This document shows positions 11,498 to 23,104 of a stretch of 64,000 nt of DNA, piece after piece. Under the pieces are notes generated by a model. That model did no database searches. It was not told the origin of the DNA and was given only the letters and a program-made list of their open reading frames with translations. Source of the stretch: Trichosporon coremiiforme (taxonomy: Eukaryota; Basidiomycota; Tremellomycetes; Trichosporonales; Trichosporonaceae). The stretch covers positions 248,001-312,000 of the forward strand of contig BCJJ01000013.1 in assembly GCA_039545355.1 (NCBI GenBank), given 5' to 3'. The number at the start of each line of letters is the position of its first letter. Position 1 is the stretch's first letter. The position numbers and the translations under genes are program-made.

Positions 11498-12432
11498 TGG
11501 AGCGGAGGGAAGGAGGAAGGGACATTTTGCAGATGGCATCGTCGGACATCATTCATTTACTCAACCCGGATACACCCTCCTCGACTGTCGAGTAGAGTAG
11601 ATATACCATAGAATCAGGGAGGAGTTGTACAAGCTGTGACTCTTATCGTGTAGAAGATGCATATGTAGCGTCCTCGGTCATGGACACGCGTTCGGCGCTG
11701 CGGTCGATCATTGCGCGGGCGCGCGGGGATGAGGGTAATGAGAGATTCGGGTTGTTTACCTCCGCGGACGCGTCTGAGCGGAAGCAAATTTGGCTGAGCC
11801 AGTCATGCCACGCGAAGGCGGGCAGGCAGAGGGGCCGTCTTCTTCTGTGAGCGGGCCAGGTGGGTACGCTGATGGACGACTGTACGGTGATACGCTGGCT
11901 GGGCTGGCTGACTGGCTGAGTGTCCCACGCCCTACGCCTTCGATTCCGCCGTCCTAGCATCCCACCCTCGACCTCGTACCCTCACTCGCTCACTCCGCAC
12001 TGGCGTGCATCAACATCCAACGCTTTCAGTGAAGTGAACCTTAGCACCACTGCAATCCACACTACTCATCCATCCAAGTGCCCCTCAACGCCCACGACGT
12101 CCCCCAACACGACGCCTCCGCACTACTCCACACTGCTCCGACGACGCCAGAGAACGCCGCCTCCCCTGCGCTCTTCCCGTCCCGTGCCCCGCCTCGATCC
12201 AGGCAACCGGCTGCCTTGTTGATTCATCTTCCCTCGACCTTGACGCGCCCCGACCTGACATCCGACATAGCAATCGAACCAGGGACGACCGACGCGTCCA
12301 ACAAGCATCATCAACCGCCGGTAGTCACTGTCGCGACAAAGGGGCCCTTCCATCAATTTACGGTACTTGGCCCACACCATCACCAACCATCCTTGCATTG
12401 TCCCCCTCCATCCCCATTCTCCTCTTCACCCC
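11498..12432. other. Intergenic, upstream of the Q-rich gene
   Basis: No supported gene. From about 11930 to 12432 the plus strand is strongly C-rich with few G, as seen in 5' leaders of this genome, and probably belongs to the next gene. Short open frames on both strands show no domains. Confidence 0.4.
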
Positions 12433-15400
12433 ATGGCCAGAGAGACCAGGGGTTCGGCGCGTGCTGCCGAGTCACCCACAACACGTACGTTCATCATGAC
12501 TTTCTCTCCAACTACCATGGCGCCCATGTTTGCATGTCGCTGACTTGATGCAGCGCAACCCGACTCGAGCACAAAACGAAAGCGCATGAGTGCTGATGCT
12601 GCCACCTTGCAAGAGGCCAACGGTGGTGAAAACCACGACACGAAACGTCCACGGATGGCGAACCCGAATGGAGCAGGCGATGCCTCGAACGGCAAGGATG
12701 TCAAGACGGAGGATGATGGACCGGGACGACCTCTGTCGAAGGACGTGCGCGAGGCGATCGCCGTCGTTATTGCTCAGTGAGTCTCCCATGCTGTTCTCTT
12801 GTGGACGTAGCTGACAAACAGAATGGCCAAGAGCCTACCACCTCCCATCAACAATCTGCTCTCGCTTTCACTACCCCCTGACTTTTCGCGATCAGACGAG
12901 AACACGCTGGGCTACATGCTGAAGCAGGACACACTGACGTGGGAGATCCTGGTGGTGGGTGTTTTGCTTCTTACTGAGCCGGGACGCGTACTGACCTCAG
13001 TCCACCATCCACCTGTTCACGGAGCACCTGCTCGCGCCGTCATCGTACCCGAATCCCGTGCCGTCGCTCTCGCGGATCCACCTCCCCGTACCGCCTCTGC
13101 CGGCCCATTTTCCGCCGATGACGCTCTACTCGTTCTGCACCGCCCTCCATCAGATCCTGCTGCAGGTCGAGCCTCTGGACGACGGATCCTCTCCTCTCGA
13201 CTTTACGCAGACGCAAGAACGCTGGGCGCTCATGCAGAAGACTCCCGGAAACGGCGTGGGTACCCTGTCCGGCGAGTGGTTCACGGCGAGCGTCGACTTG
13301 CGCGAAGTCGAGGCTGCGAAGAAGAAGGTCAAACTCGAACCGGGCAAGACACTTCTGGAAACACTCGCGGAAGCCGGCCAGAAGTTTGGATACGCGAAGC
13401 CCGTCGCCGTCCAGACGAGTGGCGTCCTTGGCGAGCCAGATGAGAAGGACGTGCCGAAGCTCTCCGAGGTTGTGATCCAGAGAGCGAGTCTGAAGGCGCA
13501 GCGGTGGAAGGACATTCTGAAGGCTCGTCGGACAGGTTCTTTCGACACGACTCTGCACCCGGTGTCTGTTCCGCGTGTATCGACTGGCGCATTCACCCCG
13601 AGTTTTGCGCCGACTTACGACTCCAGCTCTGCCGCGGGCATGGGCTACGACTCTACTCTCGACGCCATGCACGAGTCTGCTCGGGAACGCAAGTACCTGA
13701 AGGAGTCGACGCAGCACAATCTCCCCGAGGAGGGATGGAAGGGTGTTCTGGCGAAGAAGCCCGAAAAGCCTGGTGACAAGCTCGAGGGCGAGGACGAGGC
13801 CGAGGTGAAGGTCGAGGAGTCTGTCGACGACATTCTGGCCGCGAACGCCGAGCGCATCGAGGAGCTGCAAGAGTGGCAGGAGATGCGTGTCCGGAAAGGC
13901 GACGCCTCATGGGTTAGCGATCGCGAGCAGGCCGTCGCGGACGAGCTGTTTGCGTCGCTCGCCAAGCTCGTTGAAACCTCCGACACACCGCCGTCTGCCC
14001 TAGTCGACGCCAAGCCTGGAATGGCCCACACGCTGGCGAAACGCCTGCTTGCCAACCGGGCGCCGATCATCCGAGGCACGCTCGACCCTGCCCGTCCTCG
14101 TGCGCTGCACGACAACTCGACCATACGGCTTAGGGCTCAGGCTGCGGCGCAGATCAGCACGCAGGCGCCCTCGGCGCTCGGCCTGAATGGTGTCGCCGCC
14201 AGCCCGCATGCGCCGCCATCGAAGGCGCAGCAACCGTATGGCCAGTCGCAGATGCGAGAGCCGCCACCGCACACGATGCCGAGCACGCCCCGGTACTACC
14301 CGCAGCAGCAGCGCCCAGCGTACGGCAGCGTGCCGGCCATGTCGCCCCCGCAAGGTGGCCAGCAGCACATGGGTCAGATGCGGCTGCCGTACCAGGCTGG
14401 TGCCGCTGGCTCGCCCTCGTTCCGCCCGCAAGCCCAGAACTACCCGCGCACACCGATGACGCCCGGCGCCCAGAACGCGAGCTTAGGCCCTGTGCAGTCG
14501 CCGATGCCGCAGACGCCCGTCGGTCCCGGCTCGCCGATGCAGGCGCCGATGCAGCAGCAGCCGATGCAGTCGCCGATGTACCAGCGCATGGGCCCTGGAC
14601 CGTCGAACCTGCGCCAGTCGTACATGCCCGGGTACGGCAGTCCCGTGCAGATGCGCATGATGCCGCAGCAGGTGAGCCCGCAAGTGCAGGCCGCGATGCT
14701 GGGCATGCCGATACCACAGCAGCAGATGCAGACGCCGCCTGGTATGACGACCGGCGCCATTACGCCCGGCAGCATGACGCCGGGCGGCATAATGCAGCAG
14801 CCGCAGATGGTCGGCATGCAGGGCCAGGGCATGGGCATGGGCGTGCAGGGCATGGGGCAGCAGGGCATGATGGCGCCGCAAATGTCGCCCAGCATGAATA
14901 TGAGCATGCCGATGATGGGCAACCCGGCCGTCTCGCCTCAGCCGCAACAGCAGGGCCAGCAGCAGATGTCCCCCGTGCAGCAACAGCAGCAGCTGCAGGG
15001 CGGGCAGATGCAGAGTGGCATGCAGATGCAGCCCAACATGCAGATGCAGGGCATGCAAGGCGTGCAGGGCATGCAAGGTCAGGGGCAGATGATGGGCCAG
15101 GGCGCGATGGGCATGATGGGCGTGCCCATGATGGGCAACCAAATGTCGGGCCAGATGTCCGGGCAGATGGGCAACATGCAGGGCAACCAGATGGGGATGG
15201 GCGTCGGCGGTGTCGGCGGGATGAGCCCGCAGGCTCAAGCGCAGCAGATGCAGCAGAAGCAAATGCTGCAGCATCAGCAGATGGCGCAGCAGCAGCAACA
15301 GCAGATGCTCCAGCAACAGCAACAACAGCAGCAGATGCTCCAGCAACAACAGCACCAGCAGATGCTCCAGCAGCAGCAGATGCAGCAGCAGATGGCCATG

Positions 15401-15433
15401 CTAAATCGACAGCAGTATGCGCAGCAGCAGTAG
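12433..15433 (+). CDS. Gln/Met-rich nuclear protein, probable transcription co-regulator
   Basis: Four exons (12433-12484, 12554-12776, 12822-12954, 13001-15433) give 946 residues. The first exon was placed because a 69-nt intron joins it in frame to a basic KRKR motif at about residue 27, a likely nuclear signal. Residues about 90-400 look folded (LPPPINNLLSLSLPP, MTLYSFCTALHQILLQ, VVIQRASLKAQRWKDILKAR). An acidic helical region follows (DDILAANAERIEELQEWQE). From about residue 520 to the end the chain is almost entirely Gln, Met, Pro and Gly with long QQ and QM runs. Such tails are typical of SWI/SNF, SAGA or Mediator subunits. I do not recognise the folded part, so assignment to a particular complex would be a guess. 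Confidence 0.8.
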
Positions 15434-15982
15434 GCTCGCTGCTCCCCCTGACCACCAACCCCATCTTGCGGCTTCCCTCCTCCCACGGCTTCCCTCCCCA
15501 CCACCGTCCGCGCCGAGGGCTAAAGCGGCCGAGGTCACCCAGTGCGAGAAAGCAAGCAGCGAGGAAGAACGATAAGACCACGACACCGACACGCGAACGT
15601 TGCAGCGAAGCAGAAGCAGAAGCAGAAGAGAACCACTCTAGGACTCGGTAGGATAAACAGCATACAGTAGGCCGAGCTATGGCTGGCGTAAACAGACCAT
15701 TGGTGTATCAGCATGTATTGTGGGTATAATGTCGAAGCACGCGGAAGTCACTGCAGGGATTGAGGAGAGACAGGATATGTCGTTCCTTCGCAAAACGCGC
15801 AGAGTCGGGGGCCTTCCTTCGACTGTACTACATGTCTTGCTGCACGAAGAAGCCTTCCATGATCATCGTACCTCGCGGCTGCAGATCCAAAGCCCTCAAA
15901 CATCGAGTCAGCAATGCATCCCTCGACACGACTATGAGTTAAAATCTGGTGTACATTAATCAAACAACAAGATGCAATTATG
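15434..15982. other. Convergent 3' intergenic region
   Basis: About 550 bp between the convergent Q-rich and DUF2237 genes. No coding or RNA feature is recognised. Confidence 0.45.
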
Positions 15983-16969
15983 CTAGGAGCGGCGGGACGA
16001 TCCCGTCCCCGCACCCGCATCAGGCGGGGGACTGACGAGTCCCTCGCCCGTGCTGATAGACGGGCGCCATTGGAAACGGAGCAGGTCCGCCATCGTCACC
16101 GTCTTGAGCGTGTCCATTGCGGTCGCGGCGAGATCGACCCTGAGTGTTAACACGATCTGAAAGACGAGCTTTGGCGACTTACCGAGGCACGACGGCATCC
16201 CCGAGCCGCTCGCTTGCCATCATGGCCTCCTTCCAGCTGGGGTCAGCTCAAAGTCAGAGAGTTGATCAGCTTCGCAATAACGACAATAACGACGAACAGT
16301 CACTTGATGTTGTAGTCAGAAGTCGCTCAGCGTTGCGGGCGGAATGCCGCGCAGCTGCTTTCTCGCCACTCACCGTTCGACGCAGAGACACCAGCGGCAC
16401 CCCTCCGTCAGTCCGGGGAAGCCGGGGCGGCGCGAGGAGAGGTCATTGCCTGGGCACAGTGTTAGAGATCGTATTCCGTCCCCGGATTCCCCGTCAGGCT
16501 GCGCCGAGAAAGGCGGAAGTAGTTCAGAAGCGAGGAAGGTGCGGGCCGGTCATTGCTTTGGTGCATTTCGAAGGTGCGCTGTTCGTCTGAAAGCGCCCAT
16601 AATAACGCAACGACAGCAATCCGCGCTGCCATCGGTGCTCTTCGATGCAACCGGGCACGCTCCGCGTCTTCCTCAGCGGCCGTACTCACCTCGCGACTTG
16701 CTGAACTCCAGGAATTCCTTCGTGACGACACCGCCGACGTAGTGCTTTCCCGGGTCCTCGTCGCTTCCCCAGCAGTAGCCATCGCGGAAGAAGCCAGTGG
16801 GGTGCTCGCGGTCACCGGGGCGAGTGAGCGGTTGCAGCGGTCCGTGGAGGACTTCTGTCAGCGGGAAGACACGAGGGAAGGACCTACCGTTGAGCTTGTC
16901 AGTCTCGATTGCCATGGTGCTCGCCCAGCGCTTCGGAAGAAGGTGCTTGAGAAGGCGGGCGGGGAGCAT
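15983..16969 (-). CDS. DUF2237 family protein
   Basis: Member of the conserved DUF2237 (COG3651) family; biochemical role unknown. Five exons in coding order: 16969-16888, 16854-16690, 16449-16374, 16236-16183 and 16139-15983 (177 residues). Family motifs are clear after splicing: NEVLHGPLQPL, TGFFRDGYCWGSDEDPGKHY, VVTKEFLEFSKSRGNDLSS, PGFPGLTEGCRWCLCVERWK. Bacterial members are about 120 residues; here a basic MLPARLLKHLLPKRWAST leader precedes the domain and could be a mitochondrial targeting sequence, and a 25-residue Pro/Gly/Ser tail follows it. Introns 2 (240 nt) and 3 (137 nt) are much longer than usual for this window. Confidence 0.85.
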
Positions 16970-17910
16970 TGATTCGATGCGTGGGTTTGTGCAGTGGATG
17001 GGCACAGCAGGAAAGAAGTCGCAGAGATAAGAGCTGGTGGAGGTCACCGGTGTGGAGGTCGGCAGCGAGAGATGGTGAATGGTGACATCAGGCGGGGTGG
17101 ATTTGGCCCCGCAGTGGCAGTAGGCGTGCTGTTCCTCGATCATCAGGCACGACAACAAAGAGGAGGTGGCACTCGGAGGCTCGCCGCGCTCGCCAGCCTA
17201 ACGTCGCGTCCTTTAGACAGTTTATTGGTATTATTTGTCTACGATTGTATTCACGTGTTACCGAATTCGTGTATTCACTCGCTTTCAGATGGACCTGAGT
17301 ACAATGATGCAGTCGAAATTGTAACCCCCTAAGAAATAAAACCCCTTAGGTAAGTTTCCCACAGTCGAAATTGCAACCCCCTAAGAAGTTAATGCACCCC
17401 CTAATTTCTTAGGGGGTCGGAGGTCATCAGGCGCAGAATCAACTTTCCCACGGTCGTGGCAGCCATCCACACACTCCCCCAGGCGTCTCTGATGGCCATG
17501 GCACATCCGGACATCGCCTCGCAACATCCGGAACCGCCAGAGATCCCGAAGTCGAGGGGTAAAGGGCTGATTGATGAGAGAGAAGATCTATAGAGTGGGC
17601 AGTGAGCAAACGACGCATAGTCGATTGGCAGAACGAGCAGTTCTGAAGATTCTCAGCATTTGACTTGCCCGCTTCTTCTCCGTGCAGACCTCACTCCTCT
17701 CGCCTATCCGCAGCCGCTGACGCGGCCGGCGCGGTGCCGACGCGACGCGCGTCGCCTCAGCCACCGCGCCCATCGCACGACTCCTCTCTCGGTGACTCGA
17801 GTTTCGTTCATCTCCGTGTGGGGTCCCACACTGTCGCAGAAACACTCAGCCCACTCAAGACGAAAGTTGACTCTGACTTTGCTTTCGTCAACTGCAGAAT
17901 CACCATCACC
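16970..17910. other. Divergent promoter region with telomere-like motifs
   Basis: 940 bp between the divergent DUF2237 and GNAT genes. Apart from the repeat cluster at 17311-17417 (listed separately) no feature is seen. The last 200 bp are probably the GNAT 5' leader. Confidence 0.45.
17311..17417. repeat. Cluster of CCCCCTAA / TTAGGGGG motifs
   Basis: Two 25-bp direct repeats (17311-17335 and 17363-17387) differ at one base and each contain AACCCCCTAAGAA. The CCCCCTAA octamer occurs at 17325-17332, 17377-17384 and 17397-17404, and its complement TTAGGGGG at 17409-17416. The last two form an inverted repeat around a 4-base centre. TTAGGGGG equals the telomere repeat reported for Cryptococcus, so this may be an interstitial telomere scar. 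A regulatory element with palindromic sites is the alternative. Confidence 0.6.
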
Positions 17911-18705
17911 ATGCCCCGGCCCTCTCCCCCTCTGACGCAGATCACGGACACCAGCTCGGAGACAGTCGACGCACTCGCGCGCTCGTACGTGCGCTCCTTC
18001 GCCTTGGACACGTTCTACCCGTCCTCGGCGCAGTTTGCTGGCCTGCCCAAGGAAGAGCAGGAACACTGGCACCTCCTCCAGATGAAGCAGGTCGCGTACC
18101 GCTCGCTCGTGAATCCGGAGCATGAAGTGTGGACCATCCTCGAAGGCGAAGGACCCGCTGAGAAAGGAGCCGTGGGCGGTCGCAATGTCGCGGCGCTCTT
18201 CATCCTGAAGAAGAAGATGCCGAAGTGGGTTCCCTGGCTTTCTGGGCTGACGCAAGATCGAGCGATCCGACACCGTACGACGCCGAGCTCGAGAATCTCC
18301 CGGAGATTGCGAAGAAACGTTTCGCACAGGTATGTTTCATGAATGGTTGGCGCTGACAGACCAGCTCTTCGAGACTACTGCCGGCCTCACGAGAGACTTC
18401 TACCCGGACGAGTGCTACCATGTGTCATGGCTCGGGGTCGACCCCGCATACCAGGGGAAGGGCTATGGCGGCGCCATGACGCGGTATGCGCTCCAACGTG
18501 GAAAGGAGGCGGGCGAGAACGTCCGGCTGCACACGCACATCCAGGAGAATGTAAGTCGTCGTCGATGAAGCAACTCTAGGCTGACACCAAGGTCGACTTT
18601 TATGCGCGGTACGGGTTCGAGTCCAAGGGCAAGGTCGCGTGGATCAACGACGGGACGCCGCACGAATTCTGGTGTCTCGTTGCTGAGATGGGGAAGAGTG
18701 CGTGA
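17911..18705 (+). CDS. GNAT-family N-acetyltransferase
   Basis: Acetyl-CoA-dependent acyltransferase of the GNAT fold; substrate unknown. Four exons: 17911-18224, 18257-18329, 18365-18550 and 18592-18705 (228 residues). The acetyl-CoA binding loop is visible as GVDPAYQGKGYGGAM (motif A, Q/R-x-x-G-x-G/A), followed by a helix and the C-terminal strand VDFYARYGFESKGK. The first intron is only 32 nt (GTGGGT...GCAAG, with CTGAC branch), and without it the frame breaks. It resembles the many fungal GNAT paralogues of unknown substrate found beside metabolic genes. Divergent from DUF2237, same strand as tafazzin. Confidence 0.85.
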
Positions 18706-19161
18706 AGCTCCGACGCAAGTCTGTTCAGCTGGTGGTCAACACCTCTTCTATGCATCTCTTAATATCTTGCAGGAGGGAGCCAAGAAATAGCAAATAGCGC
18801 ACTCAGGCACGGCGGAGTTTCTAATCAGCCCCTAATCAATAGACTAAATCTCGGGTATCGGGCCAACTGGGAATAGTCCGGTCCGCCGCTGCCGCGTCGG
18901 GGACGTCATGTCAACAGAAAAAAGTCGGCAGCGCCGTGTCGATCGCTTGCTTGCATCTTCCACTCCCCCTTTGATACTTGTGCGACGGCTGGCGGCGGCC
19001 ACCTCACTCTCCCCAACCGCGCCGTGCGTTTATCGGCTGCTAACACCTTTCCGGCTCTCCCGCGCGAGCGCGCGCCCCGTTGCCGTCGAAATCTCGCTCC
19101 GCCTGACTATCGATATCATTCTCCCGACCGCGCGACCGGACCAGCTAGCTCGCTCACCACC
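18706..19161. other. Intergenic, upstream of TAZ1
   Basis: 456 bp containing the GNAT 3' end and the probable TAZ1 leader. No further feature is seen. Confidence 0.45.
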
Positions 19162-20458
19162 ATGGCGCCACCACCAAGCTCCCTCGCCTCGGCACTCACG
19201 ATGTCCGCCGTCGGACTCTGGTGCAAGGGCTTCATGTCCCTGACGACGCGCCAGTTCCGCGTCGAGGGCAAGGAGCATCTATACAATGCGCTCAAGCTTG
19301 GCCACGATCGGACGACGAAGGAAGGGCCGGCCGAGAAGGGCAAGCGGAGAGGTGTTCTGACCAGTGAGTTGATCTTAGCTCTCGTTGCGAAGCAGTCGAG
19401 GCATGTGGAGGTGCGGAGGCCGTGGCCGTCGTCTTCGTTGCGAAAGTCGAGGAGGCGGTATGAAAGGAGGCGACGAGCAAGGAGCTGACACCTTAGTCTG
19501 TAACCACAACTCGGTCGTAGACGATCCCATGACTTGGGCCGTGCTCCCCGCGAGCGTGTATTCACCCTTCGCTCGGCCAGCGTATACGTGTCACAACAAT
19601 CGGTGGACTTTGGGAGGTACGTTCGCCCCAGCTTGCCATCTACGGTCAACAGCTAACCTTTGCAGCAAGCGACATCATGTTCACCTCTGCTCCGCTGGGC
19701 CGGTTCTTCTCCCTGGGCCAGGTGATCGAGACCGTCCGCGGTGGAGGTATCTACCAGGACGCAGTGGACACAGCGATCGACCGGCTCAAGCACGGCGGCT
19801 GGGTCAACATCTACCCCGAAGGCCGCGTGAACCAGGAGAAGAACAACCCCGCGGGCGGCATGCGGCGGTTCAAGTGGGGAGTCGGCCGCATCGTCATGGA
19901 CGCAGAGGAGATGCCCGAGATCATCCCGATATGGATCAGCGGTACGTATGGCAAGCGGCAGCGAGCCGCCCTCTACGTGCTGTGCCTCGTGTGCTTCGTG
20001 TGAAGGCTAACGACGCAGGCTTCGACCAGATTATGAATGAACGCCGCGGTTTCCCCCGCTTCCTGCCCCGCCCCGGCGCCAACGTCAGTATTACAATCGG
20101 CCAGTCCATCTCTCCCCAGATCGCTCCCCTCGTTCAGTCCTACCGCCAGACCCGCTCAGAGCTGGACCAACAGGCACCCCTACACCCTGCCCCGAAAGAA
20201 GTCCCGGGCCCCACGACGTTGGCCAACTCCGCGCAAGATGGCAAAGCGTATGGTGACTGGCCATACTCGGAGCGGGAGGATGAGGCGACTCGAGACGCGA
20301 GGATTAGTATTACGGAGAAGTTGCAGGAGGAGCTTACGAGACTTGGAGAAAGGGTTGAGGGGGCTGAGGGCAGGTTTGAGCGGGGGGAATGGGCTCAGAG
20401 TCGAGCTGATCCCATGAAGGTCATGGAGAAGAGCGTTGAGGTACCCCAGACGCGATAG
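19162..20458 (+). CDS. Tafazzin (monolysocardiolipin acyltransferase)
   Basis: Mitochondrial phospholipid-lysophospholipid transacylase that remodels cardiolipin acyl chains. Exons 19162-19363, 19497-19616, 19666-19941 and 20019-20458 give 345 residues. The acyltransferase signatures are present: HNSVVDDP (HX4D, catalytic), the GRFFSLGQVIETVRGGGIY segment, YPEGRVNQ (PEGR block) and the downstream IIPIWISG strand. An N-terminal hydrophobic/amphipathic stretch (residues about 5-25) precedes the domain, as in yeast Taz1. The C-terminal 80 residues are charged and coiled-coil-like (ITEKLQEELTRLGERVEGAE), longer than a minimal tafazzin. The first intron is 133 nt; the others are 49 and 77 nt. Confidence 0.93.
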
Positions 20459-20668
20459 AAGGATTAGATACACTAGATTTAGAGCATGCACACTTTTGGC
20501 ATTAGTCATTCCTGCCATCCCATGTCCGAATAAGAGCTGCACGAGCTGAATTAGCGGCGAGGCGCCGAAGGTCGAGAGGGAAAACTGCAGACCAAGACGA
20601 AGGATAAAAGCGAAACACATATACATCGAAACAGTCTTGTCTTGTCTTGTAATCGTACACGATCTCTT

Positions 20669-21408
20669 CTACCGGCCATACTTCTGCAGCTCCCACTGGC
20701 GGTTGTCGAGGGGGCACACTGGATGTCAGCTCTACCTATCCAGACACAGCTACCAGAGCAACTCACCTTGACGGGTCTTGAGCCAGCGCGAGATACAGTG
20801 GAAGTGGAACGCGTGCTGTTGTCAGCTTCTGCGAGATTAAGATAGCTCACGTTGCAAATACCCCAGGCGACGGTGCAGCCCTCCGACTCGCCGCCCTGGT
20901 TCGCCTGGCACTCGATGCCTGGGTGTCAGCAAGCTCCAGCGCAGGGAGCATGGGAAGATCCTGCGAGCAGACAGGCAAGGACCGATGGACTGTCACACAG
21001 CACACCCGAGGGGCGCTCTGACGCGCGCTCCCGATCAGCGCCTGTTAGTCACACTCACACAGGTCCATGATGTGGTTCCTGCAGATGGCGCAGTTGTCGA
21101 CGACAATGTCTGCTGTCAGCTTAGTACCGTATCTGGAGCTCACCCCACGCCCACAGGGCGACTGCGTTCCACTGTGATTGTCAGCTTGCATTCAACGCAG
21201 AGTGGGCAGCAGCTGCGACGATCCGGCTAGCAAGGAAGCCTGACGAAAGGACACACTGTCGACGTCACTTGTAGTGATCCGCTTGCCACCGTCCAACCTT
21301 CCCGGCTCTGCTAGAGCACAGGATGGAAGGGATTTGGAGCTAGGTACTCACCTTCTTCACCTCGAAGCGAGGCTTTCGCTCAGAGTCGACGTCCATGGCG
21401 GCCGACAT
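20669..21408 (-). CDS. RING-box protein RBX1/ROC1/HRT1
   Basis: RING subunit of cullin-RING ubiquitin ligases; it binds the cullin C-terminus and recruits E2. Six exons: 21408-21352, 21171-21144, 21109-21059, 20918-20851, 20815-20767 and 20718-20669 (100 residues; human RBX1 has 108). The N-terminus [16 protein letters not shown] leads into [15 protein letters not shown], the cullin-binding strand. The zinc-binding RING-H2 follows: [38 protein letters not shown] and [15 protein letters not shown]. Two exons encode only 9 and 17 residues, showing how small real exons in this genome can be. Convergent with TAZ1. Confidence 0.96.
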
Positions 21409-21626
21409 TGTGGATGATGGGGTGGGATGAGTTGAATGCCGGAGGTGGAGGTTGCGCGAACACACGTCTCGCATGACGGACGCGCGGGAGCAAACTGCGG
21501 TAGCAGCAAAAGGTGGCATGGCGATCTGATCGGGCACCTGTGCGGTGCGGTCCACCTTCCTTCCACACTCTCACATTGCTGACGCCAGGATATACGTGTG
21601 CATATGACTACCAGAATGACTGCGGA

Positions 21627-22732
21627 CTACGGCTCGGGACTGCCAGCGCGACTCTGCACCCTGCTGCGTGCCGCGCGGCGGACGGGCTTGTCCTTGCCCG
21701 TGCCCATGTCGATGTTGCTAAGCTCGATCTCGCTGTTGACCGAGCTCTGGGACACGCGACGGTTCGGCGGCGGCGGTGTCGAGAACCCGCTCCCTCCTGT
21801 CCCCGGGAGGCCAGAGTAAATCGCCATAGGCGAGAAGGCCTGCGGACTGCTCGGCGAGCTCTCCCCGCCCCACGGGACGTAGGATTCGTTCAGGCTCACG
21901 GACGAGGGAACAGGGCTTAACCCCGGCGTGCGCGGCGCGATGAGGCCCTCCGTATCCTTCCCCCGGCCGATGCGGGGGATCAGGCCCATGACTGGCGCGA
22001 GCGCGCTCTTAACGAGCGAAGCGCCTGGTCGCGACCTACGCGCCGGCGCGTGACCGCCCTCGGCCGGCACGGGCGGCGTCGGTGTCGACGTCCCTGCTTG
22101 TCAGCCCTGAGAGAAGAAGACGGCTTACCAAAGTGGCTGGGGATCACGTTGTCGTTCGCACTCAGGCTCAGGAAGAGGAAGAGGGGCACGAACCAGACGC
22201 AGATCGCGAAAAAGGACGCGACTTCCATGAACGTCGGCGCCTCCTTGACAGGATGCGAGTGGTAGCGGTAGCGCGCGGCGCGGGAACGCTTCGCCTCCTG
22301 CGCGACAGCGGCGAAGTGGAAGAACCACATGAAGTGGTCCGCGACGACGAGCGCGCACGAGAGCAAGAACGTCCCGCTCGTCAGGCTGATGTACGGCCAC
22401 GTCGAGCTGAAGTGCTGCAGGTACACGACCTGACAGAAGATGCCAAACACAATGTGCCAGAACGGAAGCCGGTCAGTGAAGTACAGCAGCACGTGCAGGA
22501 CTATGATTGTCTGGGAGAGTCAGTGATGCCAGCGAAGGGGAAGGCTCACGTAAATCGCCCGCCGGCCGATGATGCGCGCAGCGCGCGAGTGCTCCTCGAT
22601 CAGCTCGGCGACCCAGAGCAGTCCGCTCGCTGGAAGTTAGCTTAGGCAATAATCGCACAGCTTACCTAGTGACAGAGTCACGAAGAGGAACGCGGTGATG
22701 GCCCCGACATAGCTGAGGAGGTGGAGGAGCAT
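21627..22732 (-). CDS. SVP26/TEX261-family COPII cargo adaptor
   Basis: Early-Golgi membrane protein that helps load glycosyltransferases and other type II proteins into COPII vesicles (known role of yeast Svp26/Erv26). Exons in coding order: 22732-22666, 22629-22550, 22510-22129 and 22093-21627 (331 residues). At least four hydrophobic segments are visible: residues 1-23, 49-65, about 72-115 and about 150-170 (ICVWFVPLFLFLSLSAND). ASGLLWVAELIEEHS matches the family start. The cytosolic C-terminal tail of about 145 residues is Ser/Pro/Arg-rich and much longer than in yeast Svp26 (228 residues), probably disordered. It lies 218 bp downstream of the RBX1 start on the same strand. Confidence 0.88.
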
Positions 22733-23104
22733 GACCTCGGTCGCGGCCGGGGGTCGCTACGTGGTCGGGGTGGTGACAGGGTGAGCTCGGGGAAGGTCGA
22801 ACTGCAGGATTCTGCGCTGTCTTTTGATGTTTGGGTCGCTGTCGGTGGTCGCCAGTCGGTATGCAGAGATGGAGTGGTGCTAGGTTGGGACGACGCGTTC
22901 GCCGTGCTGGACATCCCGCACAGAAGTCATCTCGTCACCCATGAGTGCGGCTAACTGAGGGACGGAAGCAAATCGGCCGGTCATGTATGACGCTGCACCG
23001 TACGCTACGCTTGTGCGGCCATGGGCGAGCCGAGCCACCGCACGCCACCGACTCCGGGCCCATCTCGCCATCTGCTCATCGCCGCATTGACAACATCACA
23101 CACC
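22733..23104. other. Divergent promoter, SVP26 / DID2
   Basis: 372 bp between divergent starts. No TATA box or coding sequence is recognised. Confidence 0.4.

Noticed and set aside
12085..12400. Several overlapping frames upstream of the Q-rich gene
   Set aside because: The plus strand here is C-rich leader sequence, which opens frames on both strands by composition alone.
18610..18625. GGGTTCGAGTCC resembling a tRNA B box
   Set aside because: It lies inside the GNAT coding sequence (RYGFESKG); no matching A box or cloverleaf is present.
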